In this document: positions 23,701 through 35,200 of the stretch, in pieces
Layout: every line of letters begins with the position of its first letter
How positions within the stretch are numbered: position 1 is the first letter of the stretch
Source: Eudromia elegans
Taxonomy: Eukaryota > Chordata > Aves > Tinamiformes > Tinamidae
Assembly: GCA_003342815.1 (NCBI GenBank)
Contig: PTEX01000137.1
Span: 290,852 to 354,851, forward strand
DNA length: 64,000 bases
Direction of reading: 5' to 3'
Program-made: the position numbers and the translations under genes
Notes under the pieces: model-generated
What the model was told of the DNA's origin: nothing
Seen by the model: the letters and a program-made list of their open reading frames with translations, nothing else
Databases searched by the model: none

Positions 23701-26700
23701 ACTACAATATCGCAGCACTGTGAGGAAGCTGAGTGGAGAGTGTCCTAATCAGCTAGAACAGAGGAAGGAACATATTGCTGAAACCTGAGTATATCTGTAA
23801 AAGTACAATTAAGTTCTTAAGAATAGAGGTAACATAGGTTACTCTTATAATAATTTAATTTAATAAGTAGATCCCAGAGCAGTCCACTAACTCAGGGCAA
23901 TCAGAATACAAGTTCTGTAGTCTCTCATTTTAGTGCTACCTGGTGTAAATCCTGTGAAATTATGAGCTAACAGTTGAGGAGACATGTCTCATATGATAGA
24001 CATCACTTATGTTAGCAGCTGCTTATTCTATTAAATAATTTCTAAAAATCTAGCAGAAGCTCTAAATTCTTTCTATAATGCTACTGTGACTTGTACCATT
24101 AAATATGACAGTTTGGTATTATTAGTAACATATTTTTAGTAATAGACCATTATTAAAATATGGAATGTGATAAAGTTCTGCACCACACATTAAACACCTC
24201 AAAAAGTCGTTCTGATGTACAATCATAGTAAGATTTTCAATTATGCCTGCGGAACTGATAAAGAAAGGTACAGAAAGTGTATAAAAATGACCAATCTGGG
24301 TTGCAAGAAGCTCAGGATTCCCATGAAAGTCCTTGCAAAGTTCTAACTTGCCCTCTCCAAAATCCCATCCCCTTGGTGAGCAGAGACCTACAAGGAGCTA
24401 TTGACTCCCACAAAGCAAGGCACGTGACTTAGTAGGGGGCTTTAATTACTGTTCACCCTTTTGATGGGTTCATTAGGTCAAATGAGATTCTACTAAGAGT
24501 AGAGCACTAGGTTTAAGAAGTTATCTGTGCTTATCAGCTCTATGGATAAACACAGTATTATCTGATTATTAAAATCTTATCTATGAGCTTACTGATATCT
24601 CTGTAAGTTGCTACAAAACCTGAATTACTTAAAACAAGATTTGTGACTAAAATAAATCATAGTCCTTTTTCCTTTGAATTTTGCTTTTGAACTGCAATGA
24701 AAGACACAGCTGATAACCACCCTAGGGTTATTGGAAATCCTACTCTAAGATCAAAACTAGCAGACACCACTCTGAAAAATATTACTTTTATCAGAAAACA
24801 GATTTCTGATTGTGTGATTGAATGTGTTCGGAACAACTACTACTGTTTGGGAAGAACAATGTATATTTTTGTCAAGTAAAAACATATTGGTTCACTCTTA
24901 TTTTAATAATACACTATAGTGAGATCATTAGACACAAGCTAAGCAATTTCTTAACCTTATGCAGCTAAAGAAATAAAAATCAAATATGTTCTTTCTTATT
25001 TTTAAATAAAAATGTCAGCCGCATATACCTGTTCTAAGCACTTGTCAAAATGCAGCTCTCCCTTAGAAAAATGAGGTACAACTGAGCAGCATAAATGTTC
25101 TAACAGTGGTTTAGCAAACAAGGAGCTGTCAACTTCCAATAAGCTATTATTCACACCTCTTTAATCACTGCCACGGAGTCGATTATAAATAGCCTCATAC
25201 ATTTTTAAATAAGGTCATTCTGAAACGAAACAACAAAGAGGGTAGTAAATATTCCAGTACATAAGCAATTTAAATTCTACAGCATAACAGCACTGTGCAT
25301 TCTCAAATATTCAAAGAAAGCCAACAAAACCTTTTATTAACTGGTGCAAACAGTGTCAGACATGTAATCTCTGTGAGATCAATAAAATCGCCCAATTATG
25401 TGATAGTCTGCAAACAGAGAGCTGAAAGAAGTCAACTATTAAAACTCATAAAATCCAGCTCCAAAAGCATTATTTACAAATACATAATAATATAAAGTTA
25501 ATGAAATACATGCATTACTTAGGTAAATCTAGCAGCAAAGATTTTATATTCTTTTGAAACAGCTCCTCTGTGCTTGCCTAAAAGCAGAGCCCTGGCTCAT
25601 TTAAGGCCTTTATGAACACCTTTATGAAAGCTAAATCTGGAAAAAAAATACACCGATAGGAATTAGTTGCTATTTTTCTCCCCTTCCCCAATTCTTCTTG
25701 CATTCAAAAATACTTGAAAAAAAGAAATATCAAAACAATGGCACTATTTAATCTTTCGACATTTGTTTAGAGGAAAAAAATTATATATATAAAAAATTGT
25801 TTGATTTTTGTTATAAGCAAATTTTAGTTAATGCAGGTAGTAAGTTCAGAGCATTTTAAGGAGATGAATTTAGCACTAATGGAAAACTAGATGATAAAAG
25901 AATTAGAAGAAAAAAATACCCAACTAGTTTCCATCTTAAGGACACCCTCCCCATCTGTTACTGTGATGTGTGCTGGAAAGATCATTCCACTCATTTTTGT
26001 TTTTGTGAAGTGATACTCACCTTTGCAGGAATCACAAAATGAGCTAGTACTGGAATACGGTGCAGGATCCTCCCGGTTCTCAATCGCAGCTACTGCTCTG
26101 CTCTGGACATACCATAGGGGTCTGGTAGAGCCATCCCTTCACCCACAAACTGTTACTAGGTATTTAATCCTGTTACAATCTACGCCTCACTTATTTCTCA
26201 GATTTAGCTCAAAGGCATTTTGAGGATGAAGCTTATCCCACTCTTTTGCATTTCCTATTAACGAAGTTGGCAGCTTTCCTATTTGGTTTGCAGGCTTTTC
26301 TGCATCTGATTCTTAGAAAACTCTTCACAAGGAAAACACACACACACTTAAATCTTCCTGAAGAGCAACATACCTAATATGTGGCCTAATACCTAAATAG
26401 GATGCATAACAGTGTCAAGCTTAACTATTCATATGTTTGGATGGATACAGGCAGACACGGGTCCATTTCAACTATATGGAGCTGGCTGCATCTGCTGGGC
26501 TCTTGTGTCTAACCTAGGAACTTTGCTGAGTCTTCTAGCCCATCCACACTGCCACCATGAAGCTAAGTGACCTTCCAGATAGGCAGCGTTCAGATCAGTA
26601 AGAACTTCAGAATTATCAAAACCTTCAGCTACACCCCAAAAAATACTAAAAATAAGTATTAAGGATGTATTTGCCTTCCGTTCTCAGTCTAGTCCCACAG

Positions 26701-28465
26701 TAAGATAGTTTTTGTCTTTTTTTTTCTACACACCTACAGCTTGTAGATGGACTTCCACATCTTAAATAAAGGATAATGCAGCAGCTGACCTAGAAAATGC
26801 ATAAGATTGTAAGATCTACATAAAACCATGCCATGGTCTGAAGCAGAAAACTTAGCTCCTGGGTTACTTCCGAGGCCAGAAGTAGCAAAGGTCCCAATAC
26901 CAGTGAATGCCTCAGGAACGTGCTCATTTCCACATAAGGTATACAACGATTTCATTTGGTTTGGTGTCATCTGCCTCACTGTAGCCTTCCCGAAAGCCTT
27001 AAAACAGGGAACACACGGACAAGCAGTCACAGCACACCCAAAGAAATGTTCCTCCTTAACCTTAACAGCACTGAAGTGCTGCTCCGGCCCCAGAGCTTGA
27101 AGAAACTCCCTTCTGAAGTGTCAGCCCTCCACCTATCTGGAGCTCCAGTGTGCTCCTGATATGGAGGACAGTATTTCTGACAGCTTTCAGCTCTATTAAC
27201 GCCCTCTTTCTTAACCTGTGTCAGGAAAATGGATGAATGTTTGAATTAGCAATTCCTTTTTTTTTTTCTCAAAAAATGTTCACTATCTTTTACGCTTTAA
27301 GTATATCATCTTCTATTGTTCTACTTTCTTTAGAAAGCTATTTTAGTTTTACCCAAATCCAAAAGAACCTTCCATTTTTTCCATTCTTTTGGCAGAAGAA
27401 ACTTTTTGGTACTCCTGTCCCAACAACTTCTGCTGGTGATGCCCAAACCTCTTAACACACTGTTTAAAATGTGCTCACAATCAGAGTTCTTTTTGAAAAA
27501 AAACGGAGTTAAAAAATAATGAGTTTTCAACACACTGTTTACTCCTTGTGGGAGCAGTTTTGCTAAGTAGTTTTCAAGTTCTTCTTAACACTGAGACAGA
27601 GAGCATTGTGACCTGGTTGACAGCAGGTTTTGGCAGGGGAAACAGAGCATTATTGGGAAGCCTGCAAGGCAGGAGACCCCCTCGCTATGGGGGGTCCTGA
27701 ATGGACCCAAATGGAAGCAGAGAACCAGAAGTTCAGCTGAGAACCAGAAGAGTTAACAACTCCCTCCCAGAGCAGGCCGGCTCTCGCATGCTAAAAGAGC
27801 ATTAGTCGACATGAAGACCGCACAGCAAGGAGGCAAGAATGCGATCCACACGCACAGATGAAAGTAGCACGAGGGCCACACCCATATGAACTGTGAATGA
27901 GAATGAAAACCAACACTCACACATTAAAAATCCTAAAAACTAACAGGTGGGCAGCCCACAAGAGGCGAAATCTCATCCACCTCAGCTTGAGTTCTGAGGT
28001 AACGTTCCAAGAAAGATCCTGGGGCACAAGAAGACGGGAACCTGCACACGAGAGGAGCTCAAGGAAAGAGGAGCAGGGCTCCAAAGCAGAACTCTCTTTT
28101 TATCATATTAAAATACTGTGGGGTTTTTTATGTGTATAAAGCTATGGTACTAAATTAATCTGTTCGGGATAAAACACGCCAGCTGCCCTCGGACTTCCTA
28201 GGAAAAGCCCTATTTCAATTCTAACTTCTGATTCTTCCACCTTCCCCAGTCATTTTATTTGCCGATAGCCAAGGTACAACCAAGCTGGGTCGGTATTGTC
28301 AGTAACACTTAGCCACGCTTTGCTAAATGCCTAACTGTATTATTGTAACTCGCTGGGAACATTCATTGTACTGGTGCAAATTACACGGACTATATTAAAG
28401 CTGAGGACAGGGCTGCACATCCCAGGCAGGCTGTGGAGCCAGGCTGAGGCAGAGCACGTTACGGG
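20701..28465 (-). other. ZEB1 intron 1, long AT-rich segment
   Basis: About 7.8 kb of unremarkable intronic sequence. Small points: an 11-bp direct repeat CTTTGTTTTAC near 22587-22608, a short (CA)n at about 26336-26347, and a small hairpin at about 27678-27699 where GACCCCC pairs with GGGGGTC. A somewhat GC-richer piece at 21660-21900 has no identifiable content. Confidence 0.6.
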
Positions 28466-29471
28466 TTACACGTGAGCACCCTCCTGCGCTGCTGGTTGCC
28501 ACACACAAGCTATGGGTGCTAAACGTCCTCTAAAGGAGTGTTTTGCTGGTTTATTTGCCTCTTCAGGCCCTATGCACACAAAGTGTTTCGACCTGTTACG
28601 ACAGAACAAATTTTTTCTCTTCTTTAAGATTTTCAGTCCTAAGGCAAATCTGAGGCCTATTTTTTTTCTCCAGAAATAATAACAGAACACGTAGCATAGC
28701 AAAAGAAGCAGCCCAAAGGTGAGGACCAAGATCATACCAGGATAGCTGTGGGAGCAGAACAGGAAGACTGGAGTGTAGGAGAAATTTGTACAGGACATAC
28801 ATGATGATAGAGAAGTGATGGTGCACATGAAGATCCACAGTTCACAGAAAATTATGGCTATCAGGAAATAAGTAAGAGGATAAAGAAGTAATAATATAAA
28901 TAACAACAACAAAAAAGAAACAAGTCTACAGCGACAATGAAAACAATTAAGTTAGGATGAAAAGATCACAGTAGAATGTCATAGTAAGAAACACTGCAGA
29001 AAATGGATGAAGAAAAAATAAGTTTTGTGGGATAAGACTGATTGTAAGAATGTAGAATGGAGGGCAGGGGAGGGAAGTTTTTTTTTTTTTTAGCAAATAT
29101 CTCCATGTATTTCTTTCTACCTTTTTGTAGTCCTCAGTTAGAAACTCACTATCACAGAAGCACAATTTTTTTTCCTGCTGAACTTTGGATGTCTGAATTG
29201 AGACAGTCACCAAAGGTCCTCTGACAGCCCTCAGAGCAAAGGAGGGGCCTTGCACAGACCTCTCGCCCCCTTGCAGACAGCTGCTCAGGGGGGCCGGGCT
29301 CTGCTCGGAGGTGCCTGTGCCCCTCAGGGACAAGGACGAGCTCATGCTCCAGCATCCGGAAGACAGACAGCCGACCAGCACAGGTACCTCTTGCCTAGCA
29401 GTTAAGGAAGCATATGCACAGTGAGCACGTGGAAGGAAGCATGCACGCACACACAGACATTCAAGTTGCAC
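28466..29471 (-). other. Region with two long minus-strand open frames, probably not coding
   Basis: Minus-strand frames of 148 codons (28466-28912) and 174 codons (28947-29471) lie end to end in different phases. The first translates to a very hydrophobic Leu/Phe/Ile/Cys-rich N-terminal half, which follows from the purine-rich plus strand and not from real membrane segments. The second mixes an Arg/Ser/Gly-rich part from a GC-rich block (29190-29400) with a Phe/Leu-rich end. Neither resembles a family I know, and there is no splice logic tying them together. Confidence 0.4.
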
Positions 29472-30459
29472 TCAGACTGTGCCCAGAACTTAGAAAGTCA
29501 ACAACAAGCACTCCCCTGCCTCGAATCCACATTGCTTCAATCTACCCTTCACCCCCTATCTAGTAAACACAGCTATATATCTTCTGCTGAGGTGATTCTA
29601 CACATGTATGATCTCCAAATAAACTCTAACATTCTAACTTGAGTCTGTTTGCAAAGAGATGTCTGAAATTCCCTTAACTGTGCACAGATCCTGCGTGCAG
29701 GTTGCAGAAAGTGGAGGGGAGCCCACACGGAGCATGGCACAGGAGTGCAATCCCACCTCGTTTAAGGTATCAAGAATGAGGCAAAGCTCCCAATACTACT
29801 GTCACTTCCCTAGCCCCATGGAAAAGCATCAATGTCCATGCAGAGCACCCTGCACGGGGCACTGCAGGATGCCTGTCTGCATTCAAATTTGCTGCAAGCA
29901 GGTGCAAGCTCCAGCTGCCGGCCTCCTGGTCCATCACAGAATCACAGAGTCACTTCCAAGCAGGCACCATGGAGGCATTGTGGCATCGTGCCAAGCGCAA
30001 GCGACCTCGTCTTGCTGCTGCTCAGCCTGGCCTGGCCGCCCCAGCATGCTGCCACGCACACAGAAAGAACGTGGGAGAAGCAATAAAAGCCTAGAACAGG
30101 TTTAGATTTGAAGTTTGAGCATCCTAATATGAAGGCAACACAGAAAAACATTTGTCTCATTTGCCCTTAATGCTGTTGGAGAACTATGAATGTAGATTTT
30201 AGAAGAAAACTTTTGTTTAGAAATTACATCACTAAAGAGAAATGGTGTTCCTTGTAACGCCAGTTCTCCTCCTTTTGACAAACTACATAGATATTGTTTT
30301 AACCAATCTATTACAGCTGACCAAATTGCAAAAGTGCTTTTCAGAAACACACATGCTGCTTTTCCTATGTAGCTAGGATAAAACCAGCGGAGAGATGTTC
30401 AGAAGTTTAACCTGGGCGAGCCGTTGGTTCCAGCGCGACCTGCGAGCTCACAGTCAGAC
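29472..30459 (-). other. ZEB1 intron 1, GC-richer segment
   Basis: Open frames exist in overlapping phases on the plus strand between 29659 and 30105, with Cys/Pro/Ser-rich translations and no recognisable domain. The CATCACAGAATCACAGAGTCAC string at 29934-29955 recalls a CR1 terminus but lacks the adjoining CR1 body. CpG density rises from about 30415. Confidence 0.5.
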
Positions 30460-30638
30460 CTGCCCGTAGACGCGTGTGGCGCAGCACCAGTAACTGTAAT
30501 TCCATTTTTTTCACACACGCGTAGAAGTTTTCTTCATCATCTGTCATTACCACCCGCCGTTCCTTTTCAGGAAGTCTGTAGTGCTTCCTTATTGCATTTT
30601 GCATCAAAGACTCCAGGAATACTTGTGCATAGTGACAT
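30460..30638 (-). other. Candidate unannotated exon, protein-like frame
   Basis: On the minus strand an acceptor-like CTCCTTGGCAG precedes a 179-nt open segment ending at a good donor, GGGCAG/GTCTGA. The frame includes RKHYRLPEKERRVV and MTDDEENFYACVKKMEL: charged, of mixed composition, free of low complexity, and helix-like. It ends with a single G, the same phase that ZEB1 exon 2 needs, so splicing would give ...LRA-VTNYNN in frame. It could be an alternative 5' exon of ZEB1, an exon of an unknown nested transcript, or a fragment of a decayed gene. I do not recognise the sequence in any family, and a one-in-three chance phase match is not strong evidence. Confidence 0.35.
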
Positions 30639-31500
30639 CTGCCAAGGAGCCACAAGCACAAAAACCCAGCGTGGGACAGCTGAAGAACCAGTTAGTGCAG
30701 ACATCATTAGAAACTGAGCAGTAGAAACACGCGAGTTTGGATTCCTGTGATGCGACCAGGAAACATTCCCAATGTGCTACACATTGCTACAGATAGCAAA
30801 ATACTGCAAAATACAACTTGCTTTAGGCAAAGATATTCCCCCCTAAAATCTACGCCAGGGCCTCAACTAACTAATCAAAAAAGAAGAAAATAAGTCTCTT
30901 TAAATCTCATTTAACATTTCAGTAAACCAGAGCACCATCTTTTAAACAACCACCTATGTTTGAAACGACTTCACTCACTGCTGGAGAGATGCATTTAGGT
31001 TCACTGTACTAAACAGCAGCTTCCAGGTTGCTGTGTACATCCCTGGCAGCCTTGTATTCTTTACCTGTCCTTTAGCTCCTGCTCTCTGAGCTCTCTTGGT
31101 GTAACTTTTTCAGGAAGTACTTGCGTAACAGTCCCCTTGCCCCAAGCTACTTAACGGAAATCCGCATTTAAGTCAAATATATAAAAAACCCTCACTTGAA
31201 AAGCTTTGTAACTGCAACTTTGCAACAGTCACATTTAAGCAAATGGTAAAAGACAAGGGTGATGGTAGAGAAAAAAAATCCCTGTACCACAAAGCCAACT
31301 TTAAATGATCATCTAGAAATTAATCTTAGGAGACTGAAAGAGCTAGTGGAAAGGTAAAGGAGAGGTAATTTTTGTATCAGAATATGAGAAATTAAAGGTG
31401 TTATTTCAGAAATGCTTACAAATTAGCTCTTAAAACTGATTATTTTCCAACTTCAGAAAATTTCTGCAAGTAGATAAGAAATTCCAAAAAATATTCTTTC
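30639..31500 (-). other. ZEB1 intron 1, between candidate exon and CpG patch
   Basis: About 860 bp of AT-rich sequence with no identified feature. If the candidate exon at 30460-30638 were a first exon driven from the CpG patch, this stretch would be its upstream intron or leader. Confidence 0.5.
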
Positions 31501-31765
31501 CCCTAGAATGGGAGCAACAAGGAGCCAAGAGACGAGCAGCCGGGAATGCCCCCTTCCGCATGCGGTGCTGAACATGTTACTTCACGTAAAACATCGTCCA
31601 CCCTCCTGCACACCTGCGGCGTTTGGCTGTTCCCCGCAGCTCTGCCTTGCCGTGGCTGGTGATGGCAGCGCCCGGGAGCCCCACGCAGGGACCTCCTCCC
31701 CGCCGCGGCGCCGCACGGCCCCAGAGACAACCGCGCTCGCAGCAACAGACCCTTCGCACTAGAGC
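31501..31765. promoter_or_regulatory. Small CpG island in ZEB1 intron 1
   Basis: By hand count there are about 23 CpG in about 265 bp at roughly 60 percent GC. That is close to the expected number with no CpG depletion, and the densest core is about 31695-31730. The flanks are AT-rich and CpG-poor, so the edges are sharp. This is the strongest promoter-like composition in the window, 24 kb upstream of exon 2. Both strands are open in some frames, which GC-rich DNA gives for free. A GC-rich retroelement or an unmethylated enhancer could look the same. Confidence 0.55.
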
Positions 31766-32096
31766 TCCTAAGATGCAACAGCAATTTTAAACCAGCAGTA
31801 AAAGGGTTATGGTGGTAGCTGCAGCTGATAAAGGGACAGTCTTTGCTCTGCTTACTAAGAATAACGGTGTAGTTGGTATCAGAGAAGTTGTTTCAACACT
31901 GAGAAAAGCGACTTGAAAGAGTAAAGGACTAGAAAATCACGATAAAGCCTCAGCACAATTAAAATCCAGAAATTCTACATTTTTCCAAAAACATCTTTAT
32001 GCTTCAAGCAGAACAACAGACTGAATCTCAAGAACAAATTGACTCAGATGTATTTGCTCCTTTCTCTACCAGGTGCCCTTGTAAATGCATTTTGGA
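31766..32096 (-). other. ZEB1 intron 1, short unique segment
   Basis: AT-rich intronic sequence between the CpG patch and the CR1 copy, with no feature recognised. Confidence 0.6.
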
Positions 32097-32242
32097 CATA
32101 GAATCATAGAATGCTTAAGGTTGGAAGGGACCTCTAGAGGTCATCTAGTCCAACCCCCCTGCACACGCAGGGTCTCCCAGAGCATGTGGCACAGGGTGGT
32201 GTCCAGGCGGGTTTTGAAGATCTCCAGAGAAGGAGACTCCAC
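32097..32242 (-). mobile_element. CR1 LINE 3' end, truncated, minus strand
   Basis: Read on the minus strand it gives the CR1 3' terminus in order: GTGGAGTCTCCTTCTCTGGA, AAAACCCGCCTGGAC, GGGGGGTTGGACTAGATGAC, GGTCCCTTCCAACC, and a short ATTCTATG repeat. It is a 146-bp 5'-truncated insertion without reverse transcriptase. CR1 is the dominant retrotransposon of birds and has no poly-A tail. It differs from the copy at 58661 at only about seven positions over the shared length, so both belong to one fairly young subfamily. Confidence 0.95.
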
Positions 32243-35200
32243 ATGTCAATAGAGGACAGAGGTAGAAAAGCAGGCATATACATTGCCAAGATTTATATTA
32301 TAAAGAAAAATGACCAAGCATTTATACTTGCAAAAATGCTGTACTTACATGGAATTATTACAATACTATTATTTAGTCATTTTATAAAGCACATTCATGG
32401 ACTTCAAATAAAGTATTTTCTTATGAACTCTTACCTTTAATCTTACACCTTCTGCTCTAATGTTATATTAATAGCAACGTTTTGTTAACGTTAATATAGC
32501 AATTTTGGTTGAATTCTGCTAACAGGGCCTTAGAAAATATTTTAATGAACGTGAATCCATAGTTTTATGGTCTACAATGTCCCTGGAAAAGTTTTAGGAT
32601 CTGCAAATTGAATGTACAAAACTACTGGCAGATACAGACTCAACAGCATATTACACATGCATATTCATAGAAATATTTCACTGCAAACATTATCTAAAAT
32701 CATCGAGACTTGCTGAAGAGACAAGAGCGGACTCCAAATATTAAAATTACAAGGTTGTATAGATTACATCTAGAAAAAACAGAAATAAAGAAATCACACA
32801 GTCAAGTCAGCTGATGGTAAAATAAAGGCTACCTGTGCAGTTTCACTGCAAGTCCCTAACTCACCAGTGGCAGATTTCACTTACCCCATCACCTGGAATT
32901 TTCCCCCTGACTTTTGCCTCATTCAGTGCCCCACAGAGGCCACACTTATCCTCTAGGCAGATACTCCATTTTATTTCCACTTTCTGAAATATTTCACCCA
33001 CCCTTCCCATATCTGTGTACTTAAAGAACAATATTTCTACCATCCCTCTGACACCAGGAAGACAGAGAAACTGAGACCACGTTCGAAAAAACCAAGTGCC
33101 CACTGATGGAAGGATTAATGTGAGGCCCCTGGATCTAAGTCCTTAAGGGTGGTTGTCTTTTTTGAGAGCCAGGTGAACACTCCAATAAAACACAGAGCCG
33201 AGACGAGTTGCTCCTATGGGCAGGAGGGCTTAACTCGTGTGAGCTGGACGGCAGCTGCACAACCCTCACCCTGTACCCGAGCATCCACCGAGGCCCAGGT
33301 TCCAGGGAGGTTACGGGACTGTAGGGATGGACCCTCAGAACAAGCAGCGTCCCAAGCATGGAGGGTCCCCTCCACACACCCTCACGTAGGCTCTGCTCGT
33401 GTGGCTGGTGAGGGGCTGACTTCTTGCAGCTTGGCTGCGTGGGTCATGACTAGAGCAACTTGGCTCTCGCACTGGGTCTCCGAGTTGCACCTTGTCCTTT
33501 TCCTCAACCACGCTGCTCATGCTGGAAAATTTATTTAGGCACTCAAGAGTTTCCAGTCAGAAAACTGAAGTTCCAGGAACTCCTAATACTGAAGTACATG
33601 TAAGACGGATACGTGGCATAAACTCTGGTATGAAAAATGAAGTTTCGGCAAAGTGTTAAGCAACCTAAAAGAACCCTATATTTAGTAAGAGAGAGTGTTA
33701 CAGAGGTGCTGCATATATTTAACACAGTTTAACATATTATCCAGGTATTGGCTCTTAGGTTAAACCGTAGCTAGAAATCTCAGAGTTCACAATTGAGCTA
33801 TTATGAAGAAACACCAGTTAAGTGGATATTTCAGAATTGAAAGCAAAAGAACAGATGAGGGCAGCATAGATTTTTGTCAATTAGTGCTTGAAAAGATAAG
33901 GAAATATTTACAGCTATTTTTAGGAACTGCTTCCTGCTGTTTTCCAGACTTGTAATGTTTAAATCAAAGTGCCACTTGCAGGCTGCAACTTTTGCAAGTC
34001 AAACCCATTCCAAGACCAAGACCAAACAAGATCCTTGTCACTCCTTTTGCCCAAGTCGTCCATGTCTCACAAGCTCATACTAGCTGGGAAGGATCTAAAA
34101 GGGTCATGAATTGTCAAATTAAACATCAAGGGAAACAAAAAAAAAAAAGAGAGAGAGAGAAAAGGGAATATCAATTTCTCCAAATTAAATGACTAGCAAA
34201 AAGGAAGAAATAAGCAGTTCTAAAAAATATAAATTAGCAAAGTTTCAAGACAACAAAACAGATTAATCTGACTACTCATCACAATAGTCAGCTTTAAATG
34301 ATCCATCTTTTCTCTGAGTGCACCAAAATCTATTCCATTTCAGCTCTACAGGGATGCCTAACTTAAAACAGCAAGAAACTAGTAAATGGCAAACTCGAGT
34401 TATCAGTTTCCTTATGACTTTTTGTTACACCAGTTGTCACATCCAATGCTAACCAAAAAGTATATCACATTATAAAATCCTACATTACTGGCATGGACGT
34501 ATTTTTTTCAGAGCTGGAAAGAGATAAGGCTTTTTTTTGTTGTACAGTTTTAACAAGAATGCAGAACAGTCCAAAAGGGAACAATTCTTATACAGCTAAT
34601 CAAAGCGGGAAGACACGAAGTTCTGACAAGGTATCTTCTAGGTACAGGTTCCTTGTTTACCTCAATCATAGGATGACTGTCTTACTTATGAAAATTAGGT
34701 ATTTAAAGTCACAATTATATTTGTATCAGTATAGCTATGGGGAAAAACGCTCTACATACACATACAAGTGTATGTATTCGTAGGTAGATAGCCTAAAAAT
34801 CAGCATACTCAAATGCTAACCTAGCTCTGTGCATAGTCAAACCTGGGCAAAGTAAGTGTAACTCCAGTAAGGGCTTACAGAAAAAAATACATCAAATACC
34901 TTTCAAGTATTGATTTAATCTTTTGGCAAAAAGCAAAACTATGTTAAAGAAGCTTCTAAAACAAATGGTTATAAAACCAACTTTCATACACCCATATTAA
35001 TATAGAAAATGAAAATCTTTGCAAGCATCCAAATACTCAGTGCTTAGTTCTTTAGGGTATGTTTTCAGTGCATGTCACAGTGGCTGTTTTACGTTCACAG
35101 AACTGCAAGTGGAAACCCCTGTATTATATTTTCCTCTTACACAAAACAATTGTGAAGCATGTGACAGCTCAGGCAGACTATCGGCTGCCTAGCAGACTAT

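Noticed and set aside
27678..27699. GACCCCC/GGGGGTC hairpin
   Set aside because: Only 7 bp of stem with no extension; such inverted repeats are expected by chance in 64 kb.
28596..28912. Multi-pass membrane protein suggested by a Leu/Phe/Ile-rich frame
   Set aside because: The hydrophobicity follows from a T-rich minus strand; there is no charged-loop pattern or recognised receptor motif.
29934..29955. CATCACAGAATCACAGAGTCAC as a possible CR1 terminus
   Set aside because: The adjoining CR1 tail (TTCCAACC, GTTGGACTAG and so on) is absent, so the short match is not enough.
33149..33538. 129-codon plus-strand frame
   Set aside because: It lies in a GC-rich patch with an overlapping open frame on the other strand and has no recognisable domain.
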